33,651 nt of DNA from an uncultured Alphaproteobacteria bacterium. GTDB taxonomy: Bacteria > Pseudomonadota > Alphaproteobacteria > CAAHEQ01 > UBA3637. Positions 7,801 to 14,656 of this stretch are shown here, in pieces (within the stretch, counting starts at the first letter, position 1; each line of letters starts with the position of its first letter). Under the pieces are notes generated by a model, which did no database searches, was not told the DNA's origin, and was given only the letters and a program-made list of their open reading frames with translations. The position numbers were made by a program, and so were the translations under genes. The DNA is taken from positions 1 through 33,651 of the forward strand of contig CANREI010000003.1 of NCBI GenBank assembly GCA_947629595.1, in the 5' to 3' direction.

Positions 7801-8123
7801 GCGGCGGCCCCTTGCGTTTAGGGATGAGTTATACCCAACTGAAAGCGGTACGACTTGCCAATACTTTTTACAACGAAAGGGAAGAAATTTTGTTTTACGG
7901 CGCTTCAAAACTCACGCAAAAGTGGAATTTATCCGGCTTTTATCGATATAATTTGGCCAAAAACGATAAAGGACCCACGGAATACGGCGTTGTTTTACAA
8001 TATGATAACGATTGCACCGCTGTTGAGTTTGATTTAAATCGTTCTTTCACAAAAGATCGGGATTACGAAGGGGACACCTCCTTTGTCGTGAAATTTATTT
8101 TAAAAACATTGGGACAAATGTAA
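4872..8123 (+). CDS. lptF-lptD: LptF-LptD fusion: LPS export permease plus outer-membrane LPS translocon
   Basis: One uninterrupted 1083-codon frame encodes two envelope proteins normally made separately. Residues 1-356 are LptF: three N-terminal membrane segments (about 12-31, 50-78, 100-120), a periplasmic beta-jellyroll of about 150 residues, and three more membrane segments (about 283-355). Residues 357-388 look like a signal peptide: basic stretch (KQR, then RFKK at 365-368), hydrophobic AVVIAGLTGAVLG and a signal-peptidase site after AEA (386-388). Residues 389-1083 are LptD: an OstA/LptA-like domain (about 395-510), the YTPCTTC motif, then the LPS-assembly barrel domain to the C-terminus. 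LptF brings LPS through the inner membrane with LptG and LptB; LptD inserts it in the outer leaflet with LptE. No Met codon or Shine-Dalgarno is seen at the junction. With six helices the LptF C-terminus is cytoplasmic, so an internal signal sequence would correctly re-export the LptD half. No lptG lies between or beside them. Confidence 0.93.
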   Translation: MKILNRYILKQLIVAFLLILLGLTTLVWLTQSLRMIDMIVTQGVSVRIFIQMTLLVLPNFLQILSPLTLFAVILFIFSRMQSDKEITVMQAIGMSNGQITRPVLLLALLLTVFGYIMTLDLIPASYAKLNKLRWQVRNDLSHLLLQEGQFNSFKNGLTLYIRERLSDGTVRGVMAYDAKDPEKIAVLVAENGLIFQEDDGFQLIFHKGTRQEYNPSTQNFSILKFDKYTMFFNDKTNADSAKNSSASEYSLSYLAAATPESAPTPAMYRKYKVEIIKRLTKPLYNLTFAFLALFGVLAPFYNRRGQIGRIYFVIFCTLLVQSANLGLENLATKNLVFSPLLFINIFLPVILVWFFSKQRSFKFFRFKKAVVIAGLTGAVLGSAVPAEAQIKIDPQIKIEKDQPIDFEADTFSYDEKNDIVTASGDVIVSQNGTTVKTDTFSFYRQKNVVVMPNKVRIYTKDGTVTDAENVSFSADMNDVLGEAVFMRLYEGSLLTANRLKRKNEGQALYLKKAAYTPCTTCDGDSPLWQITARNFKHDVPEKEMIFTHSFLEVKDIPVFYVPYLNIPDFTVKRKTGLLAPSFSHGSEMKQGVNLPFFVNIADNQNLILQPTFAIDHDPLGVFDYSALFSHAQVNLQGSGTRDNDGTNQGHIKADMRYDLNDNWRFSGQYYRASSDTYFRRYRLPNVNTSQAFLRSFITTERFGEQNYFNLTGLSFQSLYRNADPKALPVLIPILNYSLQTDPLTDNGLYAFSDINGAMYNNRLRFKSDRISLNQGIALPVVTNWGANVDLKAQVRGDAYHVDTGKNSFDHRPKDDTYSAGRLFPIASAKISYPFINAGTQTTQVLEPIIMLITSPVSGNSSKIPNIDSTDVDFDDTNLFTENRFVGYDRVENGSRANYGVQWSLYDYKNRSLSALFGQSYRFSGDDEYDHIVGLKSNFSDYVGRMKIDYKNLSLAYRFRLDENTWEAKKNEISLSGRGGPLRLGMSYTQLKAVRLANTFYNEREEILFYGASKLTQKWNLSGFYRYNLAKNDKGPTEYGVVLQYDNDCTAVEFDLNRSFTKDRDYEGDTSFVVKFILKTLGQM

Positions 8124-8133
8124 AGGGGAAAAA

Positions 8134-9312
8134 ATGTTAAAATACGGATTGATTTTATTGATGTTATTATTCGGTTACACGGCACAAGCCGGGCAAATTG
8201 TGGCAACGGTGAATGATGAACCGATTTCCAGCTTTGATGTGGAAGCGCGCGCCAAACTTATTGCCGTTCAACGAGCGGAATATTTAAACAACAAACGAAA
8301 AGCACAATACATTAAAGAGGCGCTTGATTTAATCATTGATGAAAAAGTGAAAAACATTGAAGCCAAAAAATACGGCTTTACGGTCAGTGACGCCGATGTT
8401 GCCCAAGCTATCGCGCATCTTGAAAAGCAAAACAATTTAAAACCGGGTGAAATGAAAACAATGCTGGCCAAAAACGGTGTGCCGATTGAAGTGTTGCAAA
8501 ATCAGCTGAAAACCGATTTGTTGTGGTTACAGGTCATTCAAAAACAATATGATGCCGGTATGACGGCACTGCCGGCCGAAATTGAAAAGAAAAAACAGGA
8601 ATTACGGGCAAAACTGAGAGAAGAAGAATTTTATGTGTTTGAAATTCTCATTTCCGGCAAAAAAGAGGCCGAACAATGCTATAAAGAATTGCGCAGCGGC
8701 ACGCCTTTCGATCAAGTTGTTGCCAAATATTCCAAAGCGCCCACAAAAGATGTCGGCGGTGAAGTCGGTTGGATAAAACCCGGCCATTATTCCAAAGAAA
8801 TCACAGCTGTTTTACGGCAATTAAACATTGGTGATTTATCGGCACCGTTAAAAACCAAAAACGGTTATTTAATTTTGTTACTGCAAGAGAAAAAAACACC
8901 CCTTTATTCCGATTCCGTCACGTTATGGGAATTGGCACAAATGGCTATGCCGACAAAAGAGGCCGTTCAATTTGAAAAAGAATTAACCGCTTTAAACGGA
9001 TGTGAGTCGTTTTTAAATTTTGCCGATACGCACGCCATTAAAGAATCCGTTAAATCCGGATTGGTGGCCCCCGATCAATTACCGAACGAGCTGAAAGAAA
9101 TTTTATCCGAAGAACCCGTTAAAACAGCCATCGGCCCCGTTCGCACGCAAGATGCCGACGTATTTTTTATGAAATGTGCCATCCGAACAAAAAAAGTTTT
9201 GCCGGATGATGATATCATTAAAGCACAAATTGAAAATGACAAAATGGAAGCACTTTCCGATAAATTGTTAAGAAACGCCAAACGGTTTGTCGTGATTGAA
9301 CGGAAAAAATAA
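8134..9312 (+). CDS. surA: SurA-like periplasmic peptidyl-prolyl isomerase/chaperone
   Basis: This 392-aa protein has a signal peptide (cleavage likely after AQA at 17-19), a SurA N-terminal helical domain (about 20-160, beginning QIVATVNDEPISSFDVE) and one parvulin/PpiC domain (about 165-255). The parvulin hallmark GGEVGWIKPG is visible in the latter. A C-terminal helical region follows. SurA escorts unfolded outer-membrane proteins, including LptD, across the periplasm, and surA follows lptD in many Proteobacteria. It starts 10 nt after lptF-lptD with an AAAGGGGA ribosome-binding site. Only one PPIase domain is present, as is common in alphaproteobacterial versions. The call is confident by context and domain order. 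Confidence 0.88.
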   Translation: MLKYGLILLMLLFGYTAQAGQIVATVNDEPISSFDVEARAKLIAVQRAEYLNNKRKAQYIKEALDLIIDEKVKNIEAKKYGFTVSDADVAQAIAHLEKQNNLKPGEMKTMLAKNGVPIEVLQNQLKTDLLWLQVIQKQYDAGMTALPAEIEKKKQELRAKLREEEFYVFEILISGKKEAEQCYKELRSGTPFDQVVAKYSKAPTKDVGGEVGWIKPGHYSKEITAVLRQLNIGDLSAPLKTKNGYLILLLQEKKTPLYSDSVTLWELAQMAMPTKEAVQFEKELTALNGCESFLNFADTHAIKESVKSGLVAPDQLPNELKEILSEEPVKTAIGPVRTQDADVFFMKCAIRTKKVLPDDDIIKAQIENDKMEALSDKLLRNAKRFVVIERKK

Positions 9313-9325
9313 AAAAAGAGGGCTT

Positions 9326-10189
9326 ATGAAAACAAAAAAAATGAAAACAAGGCTGATTGACGGTAAAAAAGCCGCCGCCGAAATTGAAAAAACTTTAAAA
9401 CAGGAAATTGCCTCTTTTTCCAAAAAGCCCGGGTTGGCCGTTATTTTAGTCGGAGATAATCCCGCCAGTTTGATTTATGTGACGCATAAGAAAAAAACGG
9501 CCGAAAGAATCGGGATTGATGCTCAAATATACCACTTATCCCCCGTTATCACGCAAGATGCGTTAATTGCGTTTATTGAAGAGTTGAATCAAAACGCATC
9601 CGTTCACGGCATTATCGTTCAATTGCCTTTACCGGCACACATCAATGAAAACGCCGTATTGGAAGCCATTTGCCCCGAAAAAGATGTTGACGGTCTTCAC
9701 CCTCAAAATTTGGGACGCTTATTTATCGGGCAACCGACACTGATTCCCTGTACACCGCTGGCGTGTTTAACGCTCCTTAAAAGCGTTTGCAAAAATCTGA
9801 CGGGAAAAACGGCCGTTGTTGTGGGTCGTTCCCGCCTGGTCGGGAAACCGACGGCACAATTATTGCTGAATGAGCAATGTACGGTGATTCAGGCACATTC
9901 GAAAACAAAGAATTTGAAAAAAATATGTCGCACGGCCGATATTATTGTTTCGGCAACGGGACACGCCGGGTTAATTCGAAAATCTTATGTGAAAAAGGGA
10001 GCCGTTTTAATTGATGTGGGAATTATTCGTCTGGCTGATAAAAAAATAACGGGAGATATGGCTTTTGATGAAATGATCGGACATGCCAAAGCCATAACGC
10101 CGGTCCCGGGCGGTGTGGGTCCGATGACCGTTATTACTTTAATGCAAAATCTGGTGACAGCCTATTATCAAAACGAAAAAAATATCTGA
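9326..10189 (+). CDS. folD: Bifunctional methylene-THF dehydrogenase/cyclohydrolase FolD
   Basis: FolD interconverts 5,10-methylene-, methenyl- and 10-formyl-tetrahydrofolate in the cytoplasm using NADP. The ATG at 9326 is chosen because AGAGGG (9317-9322) precedes it and because it does not overlap surA; the frame is open further upstream. It gives 287 aa. Catalytic Tyr51 and Lys55 sit in IYVTHKKK, followed by the VQLPLP segment, the EKDVDG loop, the GRSRLVGKP dinucleotide-binding motif and the C-terminal PGGVGPMT signature. It begins 13 nt after the surA stop, so it is probably cotranscribed. In related genomes pdxA and rsmA usually occupy this place after surA. Confidence 0.95.
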   Translation: MKTKKMKTRLIDGKKAAAEIEKTLKQEIASFSKKPGLAVILVGDNPASLIYVTHKKKTAERIGIDAQIYHLSPVITQDALIAFIEELNQNASVHGIIVQLPLPAHINENAVLEAICPEKDVDGLHPQNLGRLFIGQPTLIPCTPLACLTLLKSVCKNLTGKTAVVVGRSRLVGKPTAQLLLNEQCTVIQAHSKTKNLKKICRTADIIVSATGHAGLIRKSYVKKGAVLIDVGIIRLADKKITGDMAFDEMIGHAKAITPVPGGVGPMTVITLMQNLVTAYYQNEKNI

Positions 10190-10234
10190 AAAATATTCTT
10201 ATCCGATTTTTTGCGTCAATATCTAAAAAAATAC

Positions 10235-10262
10235 TTGCAATTTTTCATAAACGGTGTAAAAT
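10235..10262 (+). promoter_or_regulatory. Promoter of the T4SS locus
   Basis: TTGCAA (10235-10240) and TAAAAT (10257-10262) are spaced 16 bp apart in the 111-nt gap after folD. A very strong ribosome-binding site, GAGGAGGG (10290-10297), precedes the ATG at 10301. No obvious terminator for folD is seen in 10190-10234, so read-through from upstream is possible. Confidence 0.55.
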
Positions 10263-10300
10263 GAGAATATAAAGGGTATTGTATTTTTTGAGGAGGGTAA

Positions 10301-11236
10301 ATGATAAAAGGATATCAATATTTATTTTTATCATTGGCAGGGTTTCTGCTTTGTTTTTTTATAACAACACCCGGTTTCGGACAGATGCTGATTTATGGTA
10401 TGGGTGTGGCTGCCGAAAGTGCCGAAGCCGCAACAGAAGATATGAAAACGGTTCGAAAACCCATTTCTTTGGTTAACCAGCAAACACAAGCTCTTGTCAG
10501 CGGTTTTACCGAACAACTCAACAGTTTAACCGAATCCATACAAGGGAATGTGATGGATACGGTTAATGAATATAAAGACAAAGCTAACGAGGCCATTACG
10601 GACAAATTTCAACAAGCAAACGACTGGATGGATAAGAAAAAACAAGCTGCCGATTCGTGGATGGAAGATCAGGCACACAGTGCCGGTGATTGGATCAGTG
10701 ATCAATTTTCTTCATCAAGTCCCGGATCGGGTTTCAGTTTAAGCAGCGGCACCATGAAAAATGTGAAAGGCGCCTTTACCGCCATGGGAAAATTAGCCGC
10801 GCCCGCAGCAGCTTTGGCTTCCGGCAATCTTATAGGCGGTTCGGCGGAATTGGGCAAAACGTTATTCTTGGGCAAAACAAATACGGAAGATAAACTGTCT
10901 TCTTACGACGCAACCTCCGTTCAAAAAAATGTGAAACAATACATACAAGATGCCACCGCAACAACCCTGGGCGATGCAACAAAAATCATTAACGTATCTG
11001 CTCAATACGACGGAAAAGACGGAACGGCCAAAGCAGCAAGTACGGCTGCCAACAAAGCCATTAACATTCGGGAAGATATTAAAAACGCAACGGAAATGGG
11101 CATTTCCATGAATGTTATGACGAATACGTTACTTTCTATGGATATTACCGATTTATCCATTCAAAGCGCTTTAATTTACGGAGAATTAAACAATATGAAA
11201 AACATGACCATCAAAGCTATGGGTTTGGGAGGATAA
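10301..11236 (+). CDS. Exported helical protein, first gene of T4SS locus
   Basis: This 311-aa protein has a signal peptide (hydrophobic core about 7-23, cleavage likely after GFG at 27). The mature N-terminus is a long amphipathic, coiled-coil-prone helix (about 35-125) rich in Gln, Asp and Lys. A Ser/Gly linker (about 134-150) and an Ala/Gly-rich segment (about 155-190) follow, then a C-terminal helical part (about 245-305). It has the strongest ribosome-binding site in the locus, suggesting abundant expression. I recognise no family. The signal peptide, helix-rich build and position before virB8 are compatible with a VirB5-like or surface component, but this is inference. The next gene starts 3 nt after its stop, and that gene's GGGAGGA ribosome-binding site lies within the end of this one. 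Confidence 0.75.
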   Translation: MIKGYQYLFLSLAGFLLCFFITTPGFGQMLIYGMGVAAESAEAATEDMKTVRKPISLVNQQTQALVSGFTEQLNSLTESIQGNVMDTVNEYKDKANEAITDKFQQANDWMDKKKQAADSWMEDQAHSAGDWISDQFSSSSPGSGFSLSSGTMKNVKGAFTAMGKLAAPAAALASGNLIGGSAELGKTLFLGKTNTEDKLSSYDATSVQKNVKQYIQDATATTLGDATKIINVSAQYDGKDGTAKAASTAANKAINIREDIKNATEMGISMNVMTNTLLSMDITDLSIQSALIYGELNNMKNMTIKAMGLGG

Positions 11237-11238
11237 TC

Positions 11239-12165
11239 ATGAAAGTGAGATTTTTCTTCCTAACTCTTTTTATGGCATTTTTTTCATTTAAAGTATCCGC
11301 ACAAGTACCGGCAATGGATCCGCATGAGTTGGCTCAATCGGCCAAAACATTATCAACCAGCGTTGAAGATTTGAACAAAGAAATTGATCAAACTCAAAAA
11401 GAAATTAAGCAATTGACGGATTTTGGCTCTCTCACATCGGGATTGATGTCGAGTATTCAAGGGTTTGCCGGTTTGCCGGGAACACTTTTAGATCAAGTTT
11501 TAGATGTAAACTTTTTGTTTCCGAAAAAAATCAGCGATGATGCCAAAGAAGCTTTACCGCAACAAACACAACAAAGTCAGGCCGATAAATTAACGGGGGG
11601 TGCCGCCAGTGCCGCAACAGGATTGTTAGGCGGAAGCAACAATGACAAACTTCCCGAAGGGGAAGAAGCCAAAAGCATTGCTAAATCTATGCAAACAGAA
11701 GACAGTGAAGGTTGTGTCGAGACCGGTTCCGATATTGCCGGCGCGGCACAAGATATCATCGGATCCGTTACCGGCGGTTCCGGAACAAAAAAATGTCCGA
11801 CCGGCACGGAAATAGCTGCCAAACGGCAACAACTCGGAAATTCAAAGCAGGCCTTTGCCCGATTTACGTTGGCAACCGGTTTGGTTAACCGAACATTGGC
11901 TTATCGTACAATCATTAACAACAAAAAAGAAACGCAGTCATCAACCGGCTCCGCCAACACCATTCGACAAGCGCATACCACTAAAACAACCGGCATTACC
12001 GCCATGGCGGATACTTACAATCGTTTACTTTTTTCACAGGCGGTCGGAAACGGATTACAAGCATTCAAAGCAATGGATCAAATTGAAGGCCGAATCAATC
12101 TCAGCATTCCGGTACCAACGGGCTCAGGTGATGCCTTGGGAACATTGAAAGGATTTATGAAATGA
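11239..12165 (+). CDS. Exported helical protein with SSTGS motif (T4SS-associated)
   Basis: This 308-aa protein has a signal peptide (cleavage likely after VSA at 19-21). A coiled-coil-prone helix spans about 28-62, a hydrophobic Gly/Leu segment about 64-92, and a low-complexity Gly/Ala/Ser region with two Cys (159 and 186) about 118-185. A C-terminal helical hairpin (about 196-285) contains VNRTLAYRT and SSTGS (234-238). The same SSTGS, in a similar helical context, appears in the next gene product, suggesting the two are paralogues. The 4-base ATGA overlap with the next gene implies coupled translation. The function is unknown; a T4SS accessory or VirB5-like role is inferred only from context. 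Confidence 0.73.
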   Translation: MKVRFFFLTLFMAFFSFKVSAQVPAMDPHELAQSAKTLSTSVEDLNKEIDQTQKEIKQLTDFGSLTSGLMSSIQGFAGLPGTLLDQVLDVNFLFPKKISDDAKEALPQQTQQSQADKLTGGAASAATGLLGGSNNDKLPEGEEAKSIAKSMQTEDSEGCVETGSDIAGAAQDIIGSVTGGSGTKKCPTGTEIAAKRQQLGNSKQAFARFTLATGLVNRTLAYRTIINNKKETQSSTGSANTIRQAHTTKTTGITAMADTYNRLLFSQAVGNGLQAFKAMDQIEGRINLSIPVPTGSGDALGTLKGFMK

Positions 12166-12980
12166 AAAAACATCTGTTACTCTTATTGATCAGTTTGAGC
12201 ATTTCATCTTCCGCAATGGCGCAAGGATATGTCATTACCGAATGGATGAGTTTTGTGGAGCGAACATTACAACAGGTCACCGAAGATATTTCAAACATTG
12301 ATTTCGATGATATTCTGGGTACCAAAAAAGAAGAACAAAAATCGCAAGATCCTTCCGCCGACGGCAATCCTGCCGTTAATGAAAACGTCAGCAGCGTTCC
12401 GGTTTCCGAATTTCCGCCGTATGCCGATGCCAGTTTAAGAGCGGAATTATCAAAAGAAAACCCCTCCATTCCGACTGTTAACACACTGATTAAAGATTCT
12501 TTAACTTTTAAATCCAAAACAACGGAAAAAGAAGGCGATGCTTATTTAAAAAGCGGTGACTTTGAAGTGAAAGAAGGAACTTTAGGAACCGGCAACTATA
12601 AAACAAAGGCAAATATAACGGTAACGCCCGAAAAAACCGAAAACAATAAAAACACATTGGAAAAACAACAGGCACAAGCCATTGTTGTTTATGCCAATGC
12701 ACGGGCATTAGCACGGCGTACACTTGATTTAATTGATAAGGTTGAAGATGATACCCAAGTTATGACAAATGAAAAAAATCAAAAATCATCAACGGGGTCA
12801 TTATATAAAACAACGGCAGCGTCTTTAATTTTCAGAACGCACATGCTTTTAAATGAAATTGCAACGTTACGCAACAGCTATATTGAAATTTTATCCATCG
12901 ATACCATTCAAGGCGAAGAAGCAGCGCCTTCGGCAACGGATCAACTCACGGGAATGGTGAAAGGCGTACTGGGAAAATAA
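12162..12980 (+). CDS. Exported helical protein with SSTGS motif, possible VirB5-like
   Basis: This 272-aa protein has a clear signal peptide (cleavage after AMA at 18-20). The mature part opens with a short helix (about 26-45), then a polar, Glu/Lys/Ser-rich region (about 55-165) that is probably extended. It closes with two long helices (about 166-205 and 214-246) carrying ARALARRTLDLID and LLNEIATLRNSY, flanking SSTGS at 209-213. The terminal LLNE-x-x-x-L pattern is reminiscent of the C-terminal helix of VirB5 minor pilins, but similarity is too slight to name it. It overlaps the preceding gene by ATGA and is followed after 12 nt by the next. Confidence 0.73.
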   Translation: MKKHLLLLLISLSISSSAMAQGYVITEWMSFVERTLQQVTEDISNIDFDDILGTKKEEQKSQDPSADGNPAVNENVSSVPVSEFPPYADASLRAELSKENPSIPTVNTLIKDSLTFKSKTTEKEGDAYLKSGDFEVKEGTLGTGNYKTKANITVTPEKTENNKNTLEKQQAQAIVVYANARALARRTLDLIDKVEDDTQVMTNEKNQKSSTGSLYKTTAASLIFRTHMLLNEIATLRNSYIEILSIDTIQGEEAAPSATDQLTGMVKGVLGK

Positions 12981-12992
12981 GGAGAAAATAAC

Positions 12993-13805
12993 ATGAAAAA
13001 AACAGGATTTCTTTTAGGTCTTTTCTTATTTATTCCGACAATTGCCATGGCCGTTTGTCCGGCAATGACAACCAATCCGCCGCGAACCGTTAAAGGAACA
13101 ATGAAACAAGTTAAAAATTTCATTGTTGAAAAATACGAAGAGTTATCGGAAACGGCAGAAGAACAGAAAAAAGAAGCCAAGTCCGGCAATCAAGGGTGTA
13201 GCGCCAGTCCGCAAAACACGGCAGATCAATCCATAAAAATCAAAGTTTATGAATATTTGGCAGATAAAGTCATCGGACATGATGATGAAACGGAAGAATT
13301 TTTAACACCGACAAAAGACTTTACGGAAGCGCGGAAACAAGTTAAGGAAAAATTGTTTCAACCGGCGCCGCCGCAACTAACGGAAAGAGGCGAAAAATTA
13401 CAAGAATACACCGGTTTCAATACGCAAGTGGTCGGGCAAGTCGGAAATACGATTGATCAGGTGCGCGCCCTGCTTCGGCGAGATGAATATGCCAACGCCG
13501 TTGCTTCCAAAAACTTGGAAATTGCAACCGAATTACGTAAAAAAATATTGGAAGATATTTCTTCCACGCAACAAGCCGCAACAGACGGATGTAATCAATT
13601 GCAGGGATTAGTTTTGGAAAACAGAAATTTAGGTGCGTTGGTGGCCGAAACGGCTTCCGATATTACCATTCAAATTTTAACACTTGAATCTATGGCTGCC
13701 CGAAACCTGCAAAAGGAAGAAATTTCTTTGGTGCCGGTACCAAAGGTACCCAAAGCAAACAAAAACGGCGATCAAACGACAAAACTCGGCGGAATAGTAA
13801 AATGA
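12993..13805 (+). CDS. Exported helical protein with mature N-terminal VCP motif
   Basis: This 270-aa protein is preceded by AAGGAG and has a 20-residue signal peptide ending in AMA. The mature N-terminus starts VCPAM, followed by a charged helix (about 34-65), a short Cys-containing loop (GCS) and a largely helical body. The C-terminal hairpin (about 155-245) includes YANAVASKNLEIATELRKK and a second long helix. The two-helix C-terminal layout resembles that of its neighbours on both sides. It overlaps the reading frame of the next gene by ATGA, although that gene probably initiates slightly downstream. No known family is recognised; a T4SS periplasmic or pilus accessory protein is inferred from position. 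Confidence 0.72.
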   Translation: MKKTGFLLGLFLFIPTIAMAVCPAMTTNPPRTVKGTMKQVKNFIVEKYEELSETAEEQKKEAKSGNQGCSASPQNTADQSIKIKVYEYLADKVIGHDDETEEFLTPTKDFTEARKQVKEKLFQPAPPQLTERGEKLQEYTGFNTQVVGQVGNTIDQVRALLRRDEYANAVASKNLEIATELRKKILEDISSTQQAATDGCNQLQGLVLENRNLGALVAETASDITIQILTLESMAARNLQKEEISLVPVPKVPKANKNGDQTTKLGGIVK

Positions 13806-13825
13806 AACCGAAGGAGAACAAAAAA

Positions 13826-14647
13826 ATGAAACAAATGAAAAAAGGGCTTTTTTATGTATCGACAGCTTGTTTTCTTGTGTTTTCGAGCTTGACGGCTTAT
13901 GGCGAATGTCTTGTTTTCCCGCCGGTTTGTCCGATTGAAATGTGCGGATATCAAACACAGGATAATCCGGGCGAACAAATGCTTCAAAAAACGGTTTCCA
14001 CCTATAAACAAACCAAAAAGGTCATTAAAACCGCCCGAAAATCAATCGATCATATTGTCAGTATGGCAACTTCTTTACCGGGTACCATATCCAGTTTGGT
14101 TTTAAAAGCCATGACATGGCCGTTTAAAAAACTCGGTGACTGGTTCGGATTGACCGAAGATGCCGTTGATGAAGATACCCAAGGCATTACGCAAGATAAT
14201 TCTCATGGCGACATCAGTATCAGCGAACGGATTACCCGCGATTTAAAAGCTTATGCCACCGAACCGCAAACAGCTGTTGAAGTGAAAGAATTCAATCAAC
14301 AACGGCGGAAATATATTCGGCAGCAGGCAACCATTACGTTAATGGCGCGCGTTTTAACGCTTAAAGCAAGGCTTAACGATATTAAAGATGTTATGGAGGA
14401 AACAAAAGCACAAGTTCAAAAGAATGTGTCTGCTTCCGGCGGGGATCCGAGCAAAACATACAACGAATCTGCCTTAATTAAAACCAATTACGAATTAAGA
14501 CAAGCGTGGTTTAAATTATTGGCTATTCAACGGCATATCGAAGCCGTAAAATTGGAGTATGCCGCCAATCAGGCCATGGCGGGTATGAAAATGATTAAAA
14601 CAGTGCCGACAGTTGCCGGTAATGACAAAAACAGCAAAACAAAATAA
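13826..14647 (+). CDS. Exported helical protein with VCPIEMC motif
   Basis: I chose the ATG at 13826 (273 aa) over the in-frame ATG at 13802. AAGGAG at 13811-13816 is correctly spaced for it, and it gives a compact signal peptide beginning MKQMKKG and ending near AYG. The mature protein begins ECLVFPPVCPIEMC, three Cys in a short span. This resembles the VCP start of the preceding gene product and could form disulphides in the periplasm. A helical segment, an acidic loop (DAVDEDTQG region) and a long C-terminal helical hairpin follow, the latter with RQQATITLMARVLTLKARL and a final helix with AVKLEYAANQAM. It is probably a paralogue of the neighbours. The function is unknown. Confidence 0.72.
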   Translation: MKQMKKGLFYVSTACFLVFSSLTAYGECLVFPPVCPIEMCGYQTQDNPGEQMLQKTVSTYKQTKKVIKTARKSIDHIVSMATSLPGTISSLVLKAMTWPFKKLGDWFGLTEDAVDEDTQGITQDNSHGDISISERITRDLKAYATEPQTAVEVKEFNQQRRKYIRQQATITLMARVLTLKARLNDIKDVMEETKAQVQKNVSASGGDPSKTYNESALIKTNYELRQAWFKLLAIQRHIEAVKLEYAANQAMAGMKMIKTVPTVAGNDKNSKTK

Positions 14648-14656
14648 GGGGGTTAC

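Noticed and set aside
7507..7908. Minus-strand 133-codon frame within the LptD part.
   Set aside because: It opposes a conserved barrel-coding frame, is Arg/His-rich in a way typical of antisense frames and lacks a ribosome-binding site.
13802..13828. Upstream ATG at 13802, overlapping the preceding stop, as start of the fourth exported protein.
   Set aside because: The ATG at 13826 has AAGGAG upstream and gives a compact signal peptide. The earlier start would place nine charged residues before it and has no ribosome-binding site of its own.
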